Shown one piece after another: positions 10,890-21,931 of a stretch of DNA of 64,000 nucleotides (position 1 is its first letter; each line of letters begins with the position of its first letter). The position numbers and the translations under genes are program-made. This stretch comes from Xylona heveae TC161 (lineage: Eukaryota; Ascomycota; Xylonomycetes; Xylonales; Xylonaceae), in contig NW_017264200.1 of the NCBI RefSeq assembly GCF_001619985.1, forward strand, positions 744,001-808,000, given 5' to 3'. The notes beneath the pieces were generated by a model. It did no database searches and had not been told where the DNA came from. It saw only the letters and a program-made list of their open reading frames with translations.

Positions 10890-13446
10890 TTAGACTGGAG
10901 TATGATCATTAGCTTAGGTACTATCAGAAGTACTTGTAGGAATCACTTACATCTCAGGTCCCAGCCAATCTTGGGGCCAAGCTTAGGAAGCTCCTCTGCC
11001 ACGCTTTGCACATCCTTATCTCCTCTGCCGCTAACGCAGATGACAATGTCTTTACCCTTGCCAAGCTCCTTGGCAATCTTGATGGCGCCGGAGATGGCGT
11101 GAGAAGTCTCCAAGGCAGGAATAATACCTTCGAGCTGCGAGAGCAAACGGAAGCCCTCGAATGCCTCGGCATCAGTGGCAGCAATGTAGGTGGCCCGTTC
11201 AGAGTCCTTCCAAGAACTCAGCTCGGGTCCGACACCAGGGTAGTCAAGACCCGCAGAAACAGAGTGTGTCTCAGTGATTTGACCGTTCTTGTCCTGCAAG
11301 ACATAAGTCCGGACACCGTGCAACACACCCTTACTGCCTCCAGTGAGGGTAGCACTGTGCCTGCCAGAGTCGAGACCTTCACCAGCGGCCTCAACACCAA
11401 CGAGCTGGACGCTGGGATCCTTGGAGAATGGGTAGAACATGCCAACAGCATTGCTACCACCGCCAACGCAGGCAACCACGGCGTCAGGAAGATTGCCGCG
11501 CAACTTCTGGAGCTGCTCCTTGGTCTCGTTTCCAATGACAGATTGGAACGTACGGACGATGGTGGGGTAAGGGTGTGGGCCGATGGCCGATCCAATAATG
11601 TAGTGGGTTGTCGAGAGCTCAGTCACCCAATAGCGGAGAGCCTCGTTGACAGCGTCACGCAGGGTGCGGGAGCCAGACTCGACTGCAACAACCTGGGCAC
11701 CGAGAAGCTTGATTCTAAACACGTTAAGTGCCTGGCGTCTGACATCTTCCTATCAAAGGAATTAGTACTTGAGTTGCGAAAGCCAGAGAGATGGAAAACG
11801 TACGGCTCCCATGAAGATGATGCACTTCATGCCAAACTTGGCACATACTGTGGCGGTGGCGACACCGTGCTGACCTGCACCAGTCTCTGCAATGATCTGG
11901 GTTTTTCCAAGACGCTTTGCAAGCAGAATCTGACCAATGGCATTGTTGATCTTGTGGCTACCAGTGTGGTTGAGATCCTCCCGCTTCAACCAAATGTTGG
12001 CTCCTCCGACGTGTTCGGTCAATCTATCAGCGAGATGGAGATGGCCGGGTCTGCCCATGTAAGGGTAATATGATCTGTATTCCTCCCAGAACTTGGGGTC
12101 ATCCCTGATGGCGTTGAAGCCAGCTTCAAGCTCCGCAAGGGAGTCCATGAGCGATTCGGGGACATACTGGCCACCAAACTCGCCAAATCGTGACGGAAGC
12201 GCCTAACGTATCGTAAGTCAGCTTCGACTCCATTAAAAATTGTTTTATACTTACAGCAGGATCGGCAGCACCGTCAGCGTTCAGGGCCTCGATCTGGTCC
12301 GCAAGGCCAGGTCCAGAACCAGCCTCCTTCTCGGTAATCACTCTGTCGACAGACACTCCGCTGGGTTCTTGCGCATCTCCCATAGCCTCAACAATGCCCA
12401 CCTCTCTCGTAAGACCGTTTTGACCGGGTCGTCGGCAGGTAATGGCGGCACAATACTCTTCGACCTTCTTTGCACCCTGTCCGGCAGGGGCTTCAGCAAG
12501 AACGTTGATGAGCTGACTGCCAATAACAACACCCTCAGAGATAGCGCCAACACTAAGGAAATGGTCGCGGGTGCTGACACCAAAGCCGACGGCGGTAGGA
12601 ATGTTTCCGGAGTAGGAGTGGACGCGGCGGAGCAAGTCGGGGAGCGAAGCGTTGAGGGTGCCAGAGGCACCCGTAGTTCCCATGCGGGAAACAACGTAGA
12701 TGAAGGAGTCGGCAATCTTGCAGAGCAGCTTCATACGAGACTCAGAGGTGGCCGGGGCAATCAAAGGAATGTAGGAGAGGCTAAAAATCGTCAGTGGGAT
12801 TTTATTATTCAACCGTTGATCGACACACTAACCCAGCCTTGGTGCAGTTTGCGCGGAACTGAACAGCTTCCTCGGGCGGCATATCAACGATAATGAAGCC
12901 ATTGACGCCAGCCTCCCGAGCATCCTTGAGCATACGGTCCTCACCGTAGCTCAGAACCGGGTTGCAGTATCCCATCATCATGACGGGGGCTTGGAGGCCC
13001 TTCGACCGCGCAGTCCGAACAATGTCGAGCACAATGGAAATGGTGACACCGTTCCGCAGAGCAACCTAGGATATTGTTAATCAATGTTTAGTTCTTAAAT
13101 CGGAAAATTGTTGCAGGTCCGAGACGTACGACGTTGGACTTTTGAATTGTTGGTCCATCAGCGACAGGATCCGTGAATGGGACACCAAGCTCAATGATGT
13201 CTGTAATAGAGTGTTAATCTTCTTGCTCTCTGTATTGCAGCAGTCCCTTTGGCCTACCAGCACCACCAGCTTCCATGCCAAGCATGAGGTCAACCGTCTC
13301 CTCGATAGTTGGGTAACCGGCCGTCACATAGGTGACGAGAGCAGGCTGTCAAATAATCAGCACTGAGATTATTCCATACAGCTCCTGTAGATTCATACTC
13401 TTTGTTCCTGTTTGCATCTCGCAAAAGTCTTCTTAATGGCCTCCAT
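10890..13446 (-). CDS. trpB: Bifunctional tryptophan synthase (alpha-beta fusion)
   Basis: Converts indole-3-glycerol phosphate and serine to tryptophan, 722 aa. Eight exons: 13446-13399, 13345-13258, 13200-13130, 13065-12833, 12780-12255, 12202-11804, 11749-10951, 10894-10890. The alpha part (~1-320) shows [17 protein letters not shown] and [10 protein letters not shown]. The beta part shows [10 protein letters not shown], the PLP lysine K406 in [19 protein letters not shown] and the phosphate-binding [10 protein letters not shown]. The last exon is only 5 nt: a GTAAGT donor after [11 protein letters not shown]-type sequence, then CTCCAG and TC-TAA, giving the conserved fungal end WDLRF; read-through would give WDLRCK. 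Length fits fungal Trp5/TrpB (~705-725 aa). A TATA box and a GCN4/CpcA-like TGAGTC lie upstream. Confidence 0.97.
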
Positions 13447-13542
13447 GTTTGCGGGGTGGCGAGATCAAATATTAACTCGACGCCGTGTATAGAGTTGGAA
13501 TTTTTTTGGCGAACTTTCCGTCAGCGGAAAATGATGCGTCTC

Positions 13543-13549
13543 TATATAC
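13543..13549 (-). promoter_or_regulatory. TATA box of tryptophan synthase
   Basis: Minus-strand TATATAG about 100 bp upstream of the start at 13446. Confidence 0.45.
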
Positions 13550-13686
13550 GCTGAAAACGTTGAAATTGAACCTGCAGCAAAATTGGTGGCAGGATCTTCC
13601 TTTTTATAATTGAATCTCTGTTTGGAAGGATACAAAGGTGATATGCTTGTGCCGATGAATATGCTCCGTCGGTATCAGGGTTTGTA

Positions 13687-13693
13687 TGAGTCG
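13687..13693. promoter_or_regulatory. CpcA/Gcn4-like element
   Basis: TGAGTCG, six of seven bases of the TGASTCA cross-pathway control site, about 240 bp upstream of the tryptophan synthase start. The family is known to be under cpc control; one imperfect site is weak evidence. Confidence 0.3.
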
Positions 13694-14436
13694 ATACGTC
13701 GTAGTCGTATTCGTATAGCATCTTCGCTGTTGAAACATTTGCCCCACCAAAGCGCGCCATCCCTCTTTGGTGCTAGTGGAGCCGATGCCGCTGGATGAGA
13801 GCGCGGAATTGAGCGCGCCGCACGAGGTATCAGTACTTTGTTCGTTGCTCAAGGCTCTCGATTACGGCCGTATCGCTACTCAGAACACCAAGTTCTAACG
13901 GACTCGCGCAACAGGTAAGTTACGGAGGGGGCTACTTCCGACTATGGCAGAATCTCCATCTGAACTTGATTATAGGCCCCAAGTCTAAGAATGTAGGTAT
14001 TTATGAATTTATGCGTTGATTATGCATGCAGAAATATTACTTTAAATATGTATTAGCTTGTATACGTAGTAGTATAGATCACTGCAATATTGCATTTATT
14101 CAATACCTTAGTTACTTCTACAAGTGTTCTATTTTGTAAGCTAAAATCTCCCTCTTATAACCATAAACAATCTACTCGGCAATCGTAGGGTGCAATTCTC
14201 TGTGAGCTCTAGCTAAACCTATAACCAAAGGAGCCGGTGCCCGTTCAAGGAGTTTGCCTATAGTACAGTCCAGCACAGAATAGTGCAGCACCCTGCACAA
14301 GGAATGCACAGCATCAGAACCCTAAACAAAACTCTACCTTACTCTTGAATCATCAACAAGGCGGACAAAAAGCTACCTTTTATGCGAAGAAGGCATACTA
14401 AGGTACTCTCGTGCCAATCGAGAAGAGACTCTCAGC

Positions 14437-15497
14437 ATGGTTCGCTCTGAGGAAGCAGAGGCTTGGTTCGCTGCAGTCTACGAAGCCGTCCAAGAGATCC
14501 CCAGAGGCAAAGTCACTTCTTATGGCCATATTGCTACACTACTCGACTGCCGTAAGTCAACGCAACCCTTTTGTCTTTCAAGGAGTCAAGGATGTACTGT
14601 TGTCAATATATGGTTTCCCACGCATTAAAAAACACCCTTAAGTTTCAGCAATGACCCAATTAGCACCCTCGTTTCAAATGGGCTCATGCAGCTGAGGAAG
14701 ATGGTTATGCTAACAAGTACTGTTTTCTCTACAGCGGAACGTCCTCGGTGAGTGGTCAATTGCTTCTCTCGGCCTTAAACATTCTTTCCTCCAATATGCC
14801 TCAATTTGGGATTAATTTAACAAATGTCAAAATTATGGACCAAATGAGCAAGCCTCAAACACTCCAAGAATTCATTTTTTTTTATCTGACTAACTTATGA
14901 TAGGCAAGTCGGCGTGAGTCTAAAGCATCTGCCCTCGTCTGAGAGATCGGATCTCGCTTTTCATGAAGGAAATGTACCATGGCAGCGAGTCATTAATGCA
15001 AAAGGGATAATCTCACCAAGGTGTGTTTAAATTCATGAGTTGATCTTGATTACTTTCATTTTTCTTCTCTGGAATAATGTCGCCAGCTCTTTCACACGAA
15101 TCGCGGCGAGTTTCGCATATTGCAGGATTAGGCAACATGAAGTCATCAGCTTGATTGTTGATCATATGCATCTATCTACAGGGCGTCGGGAGCATCGCGG
15201 CAAGCGGCCGCTCTTCGCCGCGAAGGGGTCGAAGTGGGGCGGGGGAGCCTCGGTGAGTTCACGGTAGACTTTTCTCGGTACGGATGGTTCCCGAGTGTCC
15301 TGCCCAGCGAGGCTGCAGAGGAGGCATCAAGCAGTGAAGGGGAGGATGGGGACGATCAAGGTGATCGAGGACTTGAAGGAAGAGACACGCAAGATAGTCA
15401 GATAGCACGGGACAGCGCATTGGCAAATCCTCGAGGGGGAGGAGACGGGCGAGGGGGGAGACGAACCAGGTCAAGAAGAGAGGGACATCGACAGTGA
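14437..15497 (+). CDS. Alkyltransferase-like (ATL) DNA-repair protein
   Basis: DNA-binding protein of the MGMT/ATL family, 186 aa, that flags O6-alkylguanine for nucleotide excision repair without transferring the alkyl group. Exons: 14437-14551, 14735-14747 (13 nt), 14904-15020, 15182-15497. The helix-turn-helix reads VQEIPRGKVTSYGHIA, then PERPRQVGVSLKHLP. The active-site region is VPWQRVINAKG: the cysteine of methyltransferases (PCHRV) is Trp, which defines ATLs. After the domain (~residue 115) comes an unusual acidic then Gly/Arg-rich tail (EGEDGDDQGDRG..., GGGDGRGGRRTRSRR) not needed for the fold. The 13-nt exon supplies the conserved Arg/Pro element. Confidence 0.9.
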
Positions 15498-17004
15498 CCG
15501 TGCCGCTGATGATGCGTGTACTCCATAAAAGCAACACTGTTTCACGCTTGCTCGGGGCTTGGCGATAATGTCGTTGTTTGTTTGATGGATATCTGTTGAC
15601 TGTTTGTTGGTTGATAGACCAGGAGACGCGCCCAAAGCGTCTGGTTTGTCGTCATTTGAAGGGACCTGAGCTGAAGATAGTATCAAGTACAAAAATCAAG
15701 TACTGATACGCGAGAAAACCGGAAAAATTCCCTGCGTCTGGGGTACAGATACCCGATAACTCCTGCCGAGGCAGTGTAGCTTCCGTGCTCGTGCTCGCGA
15801 CAGAACAACCCAAAGGCCCCCACGTTTATCATTGTGCACAGCAATTCTGCATCCGGCCAAGTATGATGAGTGTGGGTAAAGTACGAGTACCTGTCTGAGG
15901 AGCATTATATGCCATAGAGCACGGAGAGGTGAAGGTACCTCTACCTGTTTTACCTGGAAGTCATCAGGTCATGGTTCCTATCTCCTCCGGCAAGCTTATC
16001 TCTTGGTTAAAGTAGCTTAGGTAGTTCTCGGGATGGTCTCAATCAAACAAGAATGACGAGCATTATGTCCGATATCCGTGTGAGGCACTTGATCTCCTGG
16101 CCAGTGTGGCTTGCACCCTTGATCCAGCCAAAAGGACCCTGATGGCAGTCCATGACTGCGGCAACTCCTCCATGACGAGATGAGCCAGCCTGAGCCAGCC
16201 CAGCCCCTCGTGGGTCTTCTACCGTCCTTATAGGTAATCGCTCATCTTCTCCGCCATCCATCCCATACTTGTCTAGATTGGGAGAAGAGATGAGAACGGA
16301 GGGGCATGGGGTTTAAGAAGAAGGATGGGGCAAATAGATAAAGAGCGCCTTTATTCCCCCCAACCAACTCCAACTGTCTCTTCCTCTGCCTCATTCTTCA
16401 TTACCTTTTTCAGCTCCTCACAAGCCTCGTCTGTCGTCCCGCAAACGTGCTGAGACAAGAGTCATCCTTCTACTTGAGGTTAGTCATCTCGTCATCCCGC
16501 CATCCCGCTCGTCATTGGGAGTCATTCTGTCACGTTTGCCTAGTTCATGACTCAAGTGGTGCTAATTATTTCAGTCATCTTCCACCTTTGTCCCTTGGTT
16601 ATTACACAACCTCTGTAATAAGGCTGGAGCGTGGACGAAAAGAGCTCAGTCGTCTCCGACCTGGCTCTTTCCTTGTCTGCCTTACGCCTCACAACTGCCT
16701 ATCTAGGTACACCAGCATCAGCAGTCTACCTTCCGTTGTGACTTGCTTGCCTTTCCTTTTCCAAACATACGTCGACACTCTACACTAATCCGCGTGACGG
16801 CTCGAGTCATTTGTATATCCTTCGCTTTATACTTGGCTTAATCCTTATCCATCTGTCATTTGAGCTTCTATTATTCTTCCACCAGCTTCAACTGGCCCTT
16901 GCCCTAACGTCCCTATTTTGCTTCCGTCTACTTGACGAATCAATAAAATAATCTATAAAATACCTTCATCACCATCGCCGCATTTATATATACAAGCAGA
17001 CATT
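15498..17004. other. Upstream region and pyrimidine-rich leader of the 17.0-kb gene
   Basis: About 1.5 kb without a recognisable gene. From roughly 16.34 kb to the ATG at 17005 the plus strand is strongly C/T-rich, as in long 5' leaders of filamentous fungi. A small direct repeat (TGAGCCAGCC twice, ~16181-16200) is present. Short open frames show no domain. Confidence 0.45.
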
Positions 17005-17602
17005 ATGGAGCAGACATATTCTACTGGTGACCTGCGCGGCGATGCTGTCGCCTACCAGCGTCACCATGCACAGAAACACAAGTGGGCTGCCGGAGTAGCA
17101 ACCTACGCTCCCGGTCGACGTCAACCTATTATTCCCGGGACAAGACGACCGATTCACCCACAGCAAAGGTATGTTGAGGTCGACGTCAGCGCCTGAATGT
17201 GAAGAGTGCACTTACTAACAGCCCGTAAGAGTCAACAGCGCTATTCGCCGTGGCAATGCCAAGCTGCTCCAGGGCGTGTCGCATCGCATGAACATGACTC
17301 GCAAGTTTGACATTCTTGAAGAGCAGTGCCAGACTGACTCGTCTGATGACGACGTTGTTGAGGCCTCTGCTGCTCCTGAACCGGACGCGGAAATTGCTTA
17401 CTCTTATGATGCTGAGCGTGGCCCCCAGCAGGGTAGCCAAATCCTCAGCATGGCTCTCACCAAGGCCGTCGAGAAATTCCACACCAAGGAAACTGAGAAG
17501 CTCATCAAAGAGGAATACGAGGTCGTGGGCAAAGAACCCGAGGCCGCCGAGAACATGGCTGGTCCAGCCACGACCGATGCTGACGGATTTGAACTCATTT
17601 GA
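17005..17602 (+). CDS. Hypothetical protein, small and hydrophilic
   Basis: Not recognised. The two-exon model (17005-17168 and 17230-17602) gives 178 aa. The donor GTATGT is strong; the only acceptor that keeps the frame is an AAG at 17227-17229, since the nearby CAG leads straight to a stop. The N-terminal half is basic (HHAQKHKWAAG, APGRRQPIIPGTRRPIHP; then RVNSAIRRGNAKLLQGVSHR). The C-terminal half is acidic and probably helical (KAVEKFHTKETEKLIKEEYE), with no signal peptide or membrane segment. A long C/T-rich leader precedes it. The tandem arrangement of a basic N-part and acidic C-part suggests a nucleic-acid- or protein-binding adaptor, but that is inference. Confidence 0.6.
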
Positions 17603-18905
17603 GGTGGAGGCTGATGGCGCTTCGGACGCCTCACTTATCTATCGCTACGACGGGCCACGACTGGGTTTCGCATACATCTTTACTGATACCTTTTTGCGTG
17701 TACTTGTTTACGGGCCCCCTCTGGATGGCAGACTACTTTGGTCCGGGGGTGTTTTTTTTTCTGGCAGCATTTGATGCATTACGATTATTGTCATCGATTT
17801 GGAAAGCATCACTCGGTTCACTTGGCGCAACTGGAGTAGAACGGGCTGCTTTATCCTGGACGTGTTATTTCGTCGTTGTGTTGCGATGCATTGCATAGGT
17901 TCTCCTTAACAGCGTGTCTGTTGTAGATGATAATTCGCTTCACCGCATGTTATTCTTAATACTCTATTATATATAAACCAGTATAAACCCTTTGAAATTA
18001 CAGACTGATTGCAGTATCTCCATCTCTTTCATGAGTTTCTTTGTAGAAAAACAACGATGACTTCGAGCCAAAAGCACGTGTTGTAACCCTGCGTTGCCCC
18101 CCTCGCCCCTTGGCCCCACGGGCCAGAACTCGCTTGATGGGTCGATCTGCCGAGCGAGTGGCCTTTCAGAACCTACTGAGTTACGTACTTTTTTGTTTAC
18201 CTTGTCAATTGTCTTTGTAGTCGGCATCTCCTTTGTCTTCCACGAGGCTTGCATATCGGAATTCAAGCAAGCTGCCGAGACCCCAACGGCGTCAACGTGA
18301 GGCTCTCCGAGGCTTCAAACCCGTGAACTGTTCCGACATATTGCCAAACTGAAGCAGCAGTACCAGAACATACAACCGCCTCGAGCACGGAGAGAGCTAT
18401 ATGCTTGTGCGAGAGACGCCGCTCACTGGACTATAGTCACGGCGAAGAGAGTTCAGGTTCCTACTTTGGATTGATATAATACTGAAGAGGGAATATAAGG
18501 TGGAAAGAATATTGAATGTGGTGTTCGAAGAGCTAGGTGAAGTGGATTGTTGATTTTGGTCAAGGATCGCCCTAGAGCAACTGTTTCTCCATCGGATTTA
18601 TCGTTGTTCTCACAAGCTTTATATCGGCTGCAAGGCTTTTAACTGCCGCCGCGCTATTTGCATCCACAGTCATTCCTTACTCGCCGTCACGTTACCATCA
18701 AGGTTGAAAATCTGGAACTACAGACTCTCGGAATAGGACACTCCGAAGGAGGGCTTGACGAAAACGATACAAGAACTGGGATAACGAGATTGCGCTTCTG
18801 GCATACATACATACATTGCACCAGTCATACGGGAAAACAGGGCTTTGTGGCTAGTCTTGCGAGCGGATTTCAAGTATGTCAAATCTTCGAACACACGAGA
18901 GTCCT
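17603..18905. other. Intergenic region upstream of BRL1
   Basis: About 1.3 kb holding the 3' UTR of the 17.0-kb gene and the BRL1 promoter/leader. A CACGTG E-box core lies near 18075. No coding exon could be supported. Confidence 0.5.
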
Positions 18906-20605
18906 ATGGACTTTGAATGGCAAACCCTGGGCCCGGCGGACGAGTCCTCTCCGTTTCATCGGTTGGCGGTAAACCATAGACAGAAGAGTCAGCAAGGAGG
19001 CAGTGCTGAAGATGATGGAGCATTGGGAAAGAAACGTAGGTCAACTCTGTTTTTTCCATGGCTCTCACAAAAAGCAGGAAGATGTGTCCTACCCGTTACT
19101 GCCTATTAGTCTTGACAAGGCCTCGTTCAATATTTTCAGATGGTTAACTCATCTTTACAGGCTCTCGGAGCATTTTCGACTCGCCTTCGAAGCCTTCGGC
19201 TCCATCTTTACGAGATCCCAACTCACAACCGTTCCTCTTCTCCGGCACTCCGGGAGTAAAACTACCTCCTGCTTTCCGAAACCCTGCATTTACGACCCCG
19301 CGCAAATTTGACGTGGACATGTTCTCGTCTGGAGCAGAAAATGCTTCCTCGCCCGAACAAGCAGATGCCGAGGACACACCGGAGCCAACTCGAACTTCAA
19401 ACACGGCTACTGCGACCGCTGAAGCCTTATGGCTGAACGGCAATCAGAACCAGTTCTCGAACGTATTTGGTGTTCCAACAGAGAAGAAAAAGGAGACATT
19501 CCTTGACAAGCTTCGCACCACCACGACGAGTCTCGACCATGGTGACTCCCGCAAACAATACTATAACAACGGCATTCTCAAACGCGTACAACGAAGAAGA
19601 CGCCGTGACGCCGAACGAGAGCATCGCCTAACCCATCGGCGACATGACAGTTATGAATCCGACTCCGATGATGTGCGTGGCCGCAGACGAATCAGTTCAG
19701 ATCATCGACAACTTCGAAACCAAGACGCACCGTCATCCGCCAAACAAGCTGTATTGAGCTCGGTTTTCGCATTCATCGAAAATCATCCCAATTTACCACA
19801 CATTCTTTCCTTTTATGCCCAGCTACTGCTAAACGTCTTCCTTGTCTTCTTCTTCATATACATTATATGCGCTTTCTGGTCGACCATTCGCAATGATGTT
19901 GACAAGAAGAGCGAAGAAATTGCTGCAGAGACACTCGCAGAAATGTCCGTCTGCGCGCGCAATTACGTCGACAACAGATGTGATGGCCCCAATCGGGTCC
20001 CTGCGGTAGAAACAATCTGCAACAACTGGGAGCGATGCATGAACAGGGACCCGAATCTCGTCGGCCGCGCACGAGTTTCTGCTCATACTTTTGCCGAAAT
20101 CTTCAATTCTTTTATCGAACCCATCTCTTATAAAGCTATGGTACGTTATTCCTTTGCCTCACTTTAAATCAGGAGCATCTTTCCCATTCTTTTTCCCTCT
20201 GCCAGTCCCCTTGCCTATAAGCCATAATTGTTCTAATCTAACTTTTCTGCCTCCGCTGTCTAGTTCTTCACCCTCTTCCTTGTTTTCGGATGCTTTGGCA
20301 TCTCCAATTTTGCATTCGGCTTCTTCCGGAACAAGGCCCTAGCATCTCTCAATGCCGCCGCACCGTTTATGCATGCTCCTCAACCTCAATATCACCCTCC
20401 CCAACAACAACACCCAGGGCCGTCCGCTTTCTTCAATCGTCCTTATGATGGCTATACTCACTTTCAAGAGGCTCGCGAGCCCGGTCCAAGTGGATATCCA
20501 CTCGGACCCGGGCATGAGCCGTATGGTTTACCGCCTGCTGCCTCGGGAAGAGATGGGAAACCAAATGTAGATGAGAGTCCTGTCAAACGGCTGACATATC
20601 ATTGA
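18906..20605 (+). CDS. BRL1: Brl1/Brr6-family nuclear envelope protein
   Basis: Integral nuclear-envelope/ER protein needed for nuclear pore complex assembly and membrane lipid balance, 483 aa. Exons: 18906-19035, 19161-20140, 20264-20605. N-terminus MDFEWQTLGPADESSPF and a Ser/Pro-rich stretch (SIFDSPSKPSAPSLRDPNSQ) match fungal family members. The Brl1/Brr6 core begins near residue 200: a transmembrane helix (LLLNVFLVFFFIYIICAFW), the luminal four-cysteine segment (VCARNYVDNRCDGPNRVPAVE, then ICNNWERCMNRD), an amphipathic helix, and a second transmembrane helix carried by exon 3 (FFTLFLVFGCFGISNFAFGF). The C-terminal tail is Gln/Pro-rich. All family marks are present, so it looks functional. 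Confidence 0.93.
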
Positions 20606-21312
20606 TTACGTTCTTGTTACTTTTTCTTTCCTTTTGTCCTCTTCTTTCTCAATACTTCTTCTGTTTTTTCTTTTTTCTTTGGCAATCATCGGTGGTCCCT
20701 TTTCTATGTTATGTTTCAATGCAGCATTTGCGTGCCGCAAATCGCTCTGTACTTGTATCTTACATCTGACTCCTTTTTCCCCTCTTCTTCTGTTGGTCAA
20801 TTTCGTGGTCTCGTCTGGTCGTTGGTCGGTTATGGTTTGGGTCAAGGTTACTTGAGGCGATAAAAATGCCCCTTTGTTCATTTCAGTAGACTCAGCTTCC
20901 ATATGCATAAAATGGAGTTTCTTTTCTCAATTTACCCTTTGCATTCAAGTCAGATGCCGACCTGATAACTCATCTATCTCTATCTCCTATCTGTGCACGT
21001 ATATGTATCTAAATCGTACTCTGATATCCCTATTAAGCCATTCGCAATTGCATACCGAAATCTAGCATTGTCAAACATTATTCAACTTGGCATTTTGTAT
21101 ACACCTATGCCTTTCCTTTTCTTTCCTTTTTCTTTTTTTTTCTTTGCGTGTTTTTTTTGTTTTGGTTTTTATTTATCCATTCTTTCTTTTGAAAGCTACA
21201 ATTAATTCCAATTCAAAAATAAATAAAATACAAGACAAATAATATCGAACCTCAGTGATCTCTTTTCGTAAGTTTAAAAAAGAAATAAATAAAATAAAAC
21301 AAAAAAGAAAGT
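20606..21312. other. BRL1 3' region, T-rich
   Basis: About 700 bp, strongly T-rich near 20.63-20.69 and 21.11-21.18 kb, then A-rich toward the tRNA. The A6 run at 21301-21306 acts as the T6 terminator of the minus-strand tRNA. Confidence 0.5.
21301..21306 (-). terminator. Pol III terminator of tRNA-Ser
   Basis: Run of six T on the minus strand just past the tRNA 3' end. Confidence 0.8.
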
Positions 21313-21417
21313 CGTCGCGAGCAGGATTCGAACCTGCGCGTCCGAAGACATGTGCTGTGACTGCACTCCCTGATAGGAGATAGCAGGCACACCCATTAAC
21401 CACTCTGGCATCGCGAC
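21313..21417 (-). tRNA. tRNA-Ser (anticodon GCT), with a 24-nt intron
   Basis: Class II tRNA on the minus strand. Acceptor stem GTCGCGA pairs with TCGCGAC, discriminator G (the serine identity base). The D stem is CCA/TGG, the anticodon stem TGTGC/GCACA, with anticodon GCT in loop CTGCTA-A. The intron is 24 nt and begins one base after the anticodon, the standard place. The variable arm is long (stem GTC-TTCG-GAC) and the T arm reads GCAGG-TTCGAAT-CCTGC, which contains a good B box. A T6 terminator follows within about 10 nt. Mature length 81 nt without CCA. Confidence 0.97.
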
Positions 21418-21931
21418 TTGTTGCTTGGTTATGTAATGCACATAAACTTGGTTTGATTCGTTGGCTGTTAGTCTGAACTGGGCCACCGCCAACCCGCTCC
21501 TGCCAGCGCTGGCCTCCCTCGTCCCAGGGTACGCTAACTACGGTACAACCAACGCACGTTGCGCAACGTCCCAGGGCCTCGGTCGGCGACATCGGATTAG
21601 GAGTACAAAGTACAGAGTACAGAGGTACGAATGACAGGTTGACAGTAGCCAGACTTTGTTTACATTGATTGGCATGGTTATTGCGATGCAGCAGACGGGT
21701 GAAGTATATGAGAAAAATGGCATATATTGCAGTCGCGGAAGCGCTTTAGGGAAGAGGGAAGAATTTCGAGTAATTCTATGAGGTTGCTTCTGCGATATAG
21801 ATGAATAAATTTAGAAATGGATATATTAAATATGCTGATATTATGGATATAATTTACTGAGATGCGTATGTATTTTTTCGAATAATGAGAATGAAGATGA
21901 TGAATAATAATAATAATAATGTAAATTGGTA
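21418..21931. other. Intergenic region with (AAT)6 microsatellite
   Basis: About 510 bp between the tRNA and the nucleoside hydrolase stop. AT-rich from 21.78 kb. (AAT)6 lies at 21903-21920. No gene seen. Confidence 0.5.
21903..21920. repeat. (AAT)6 microsatellite
   Basis: Six perfect AAT units. Confidence 0.9.

Larger units (their letters stand above)
13447..14436. other. Divergent promoter region (tryptophan synthase / ATL)
   Basis: About 1 kb. It holds the TATA and TGAGTC motifs listed separately. The part 13.98-14.15 kb is AT-rich. No gene seen. Confidence 0.5.

Noticed and set aside
11006-12073. 355-codon plus-strand open frame opposite tryptophan synthase
   Set aside because: It is the antisense of the conserved beta domain and runs across its introns; no family likeness.
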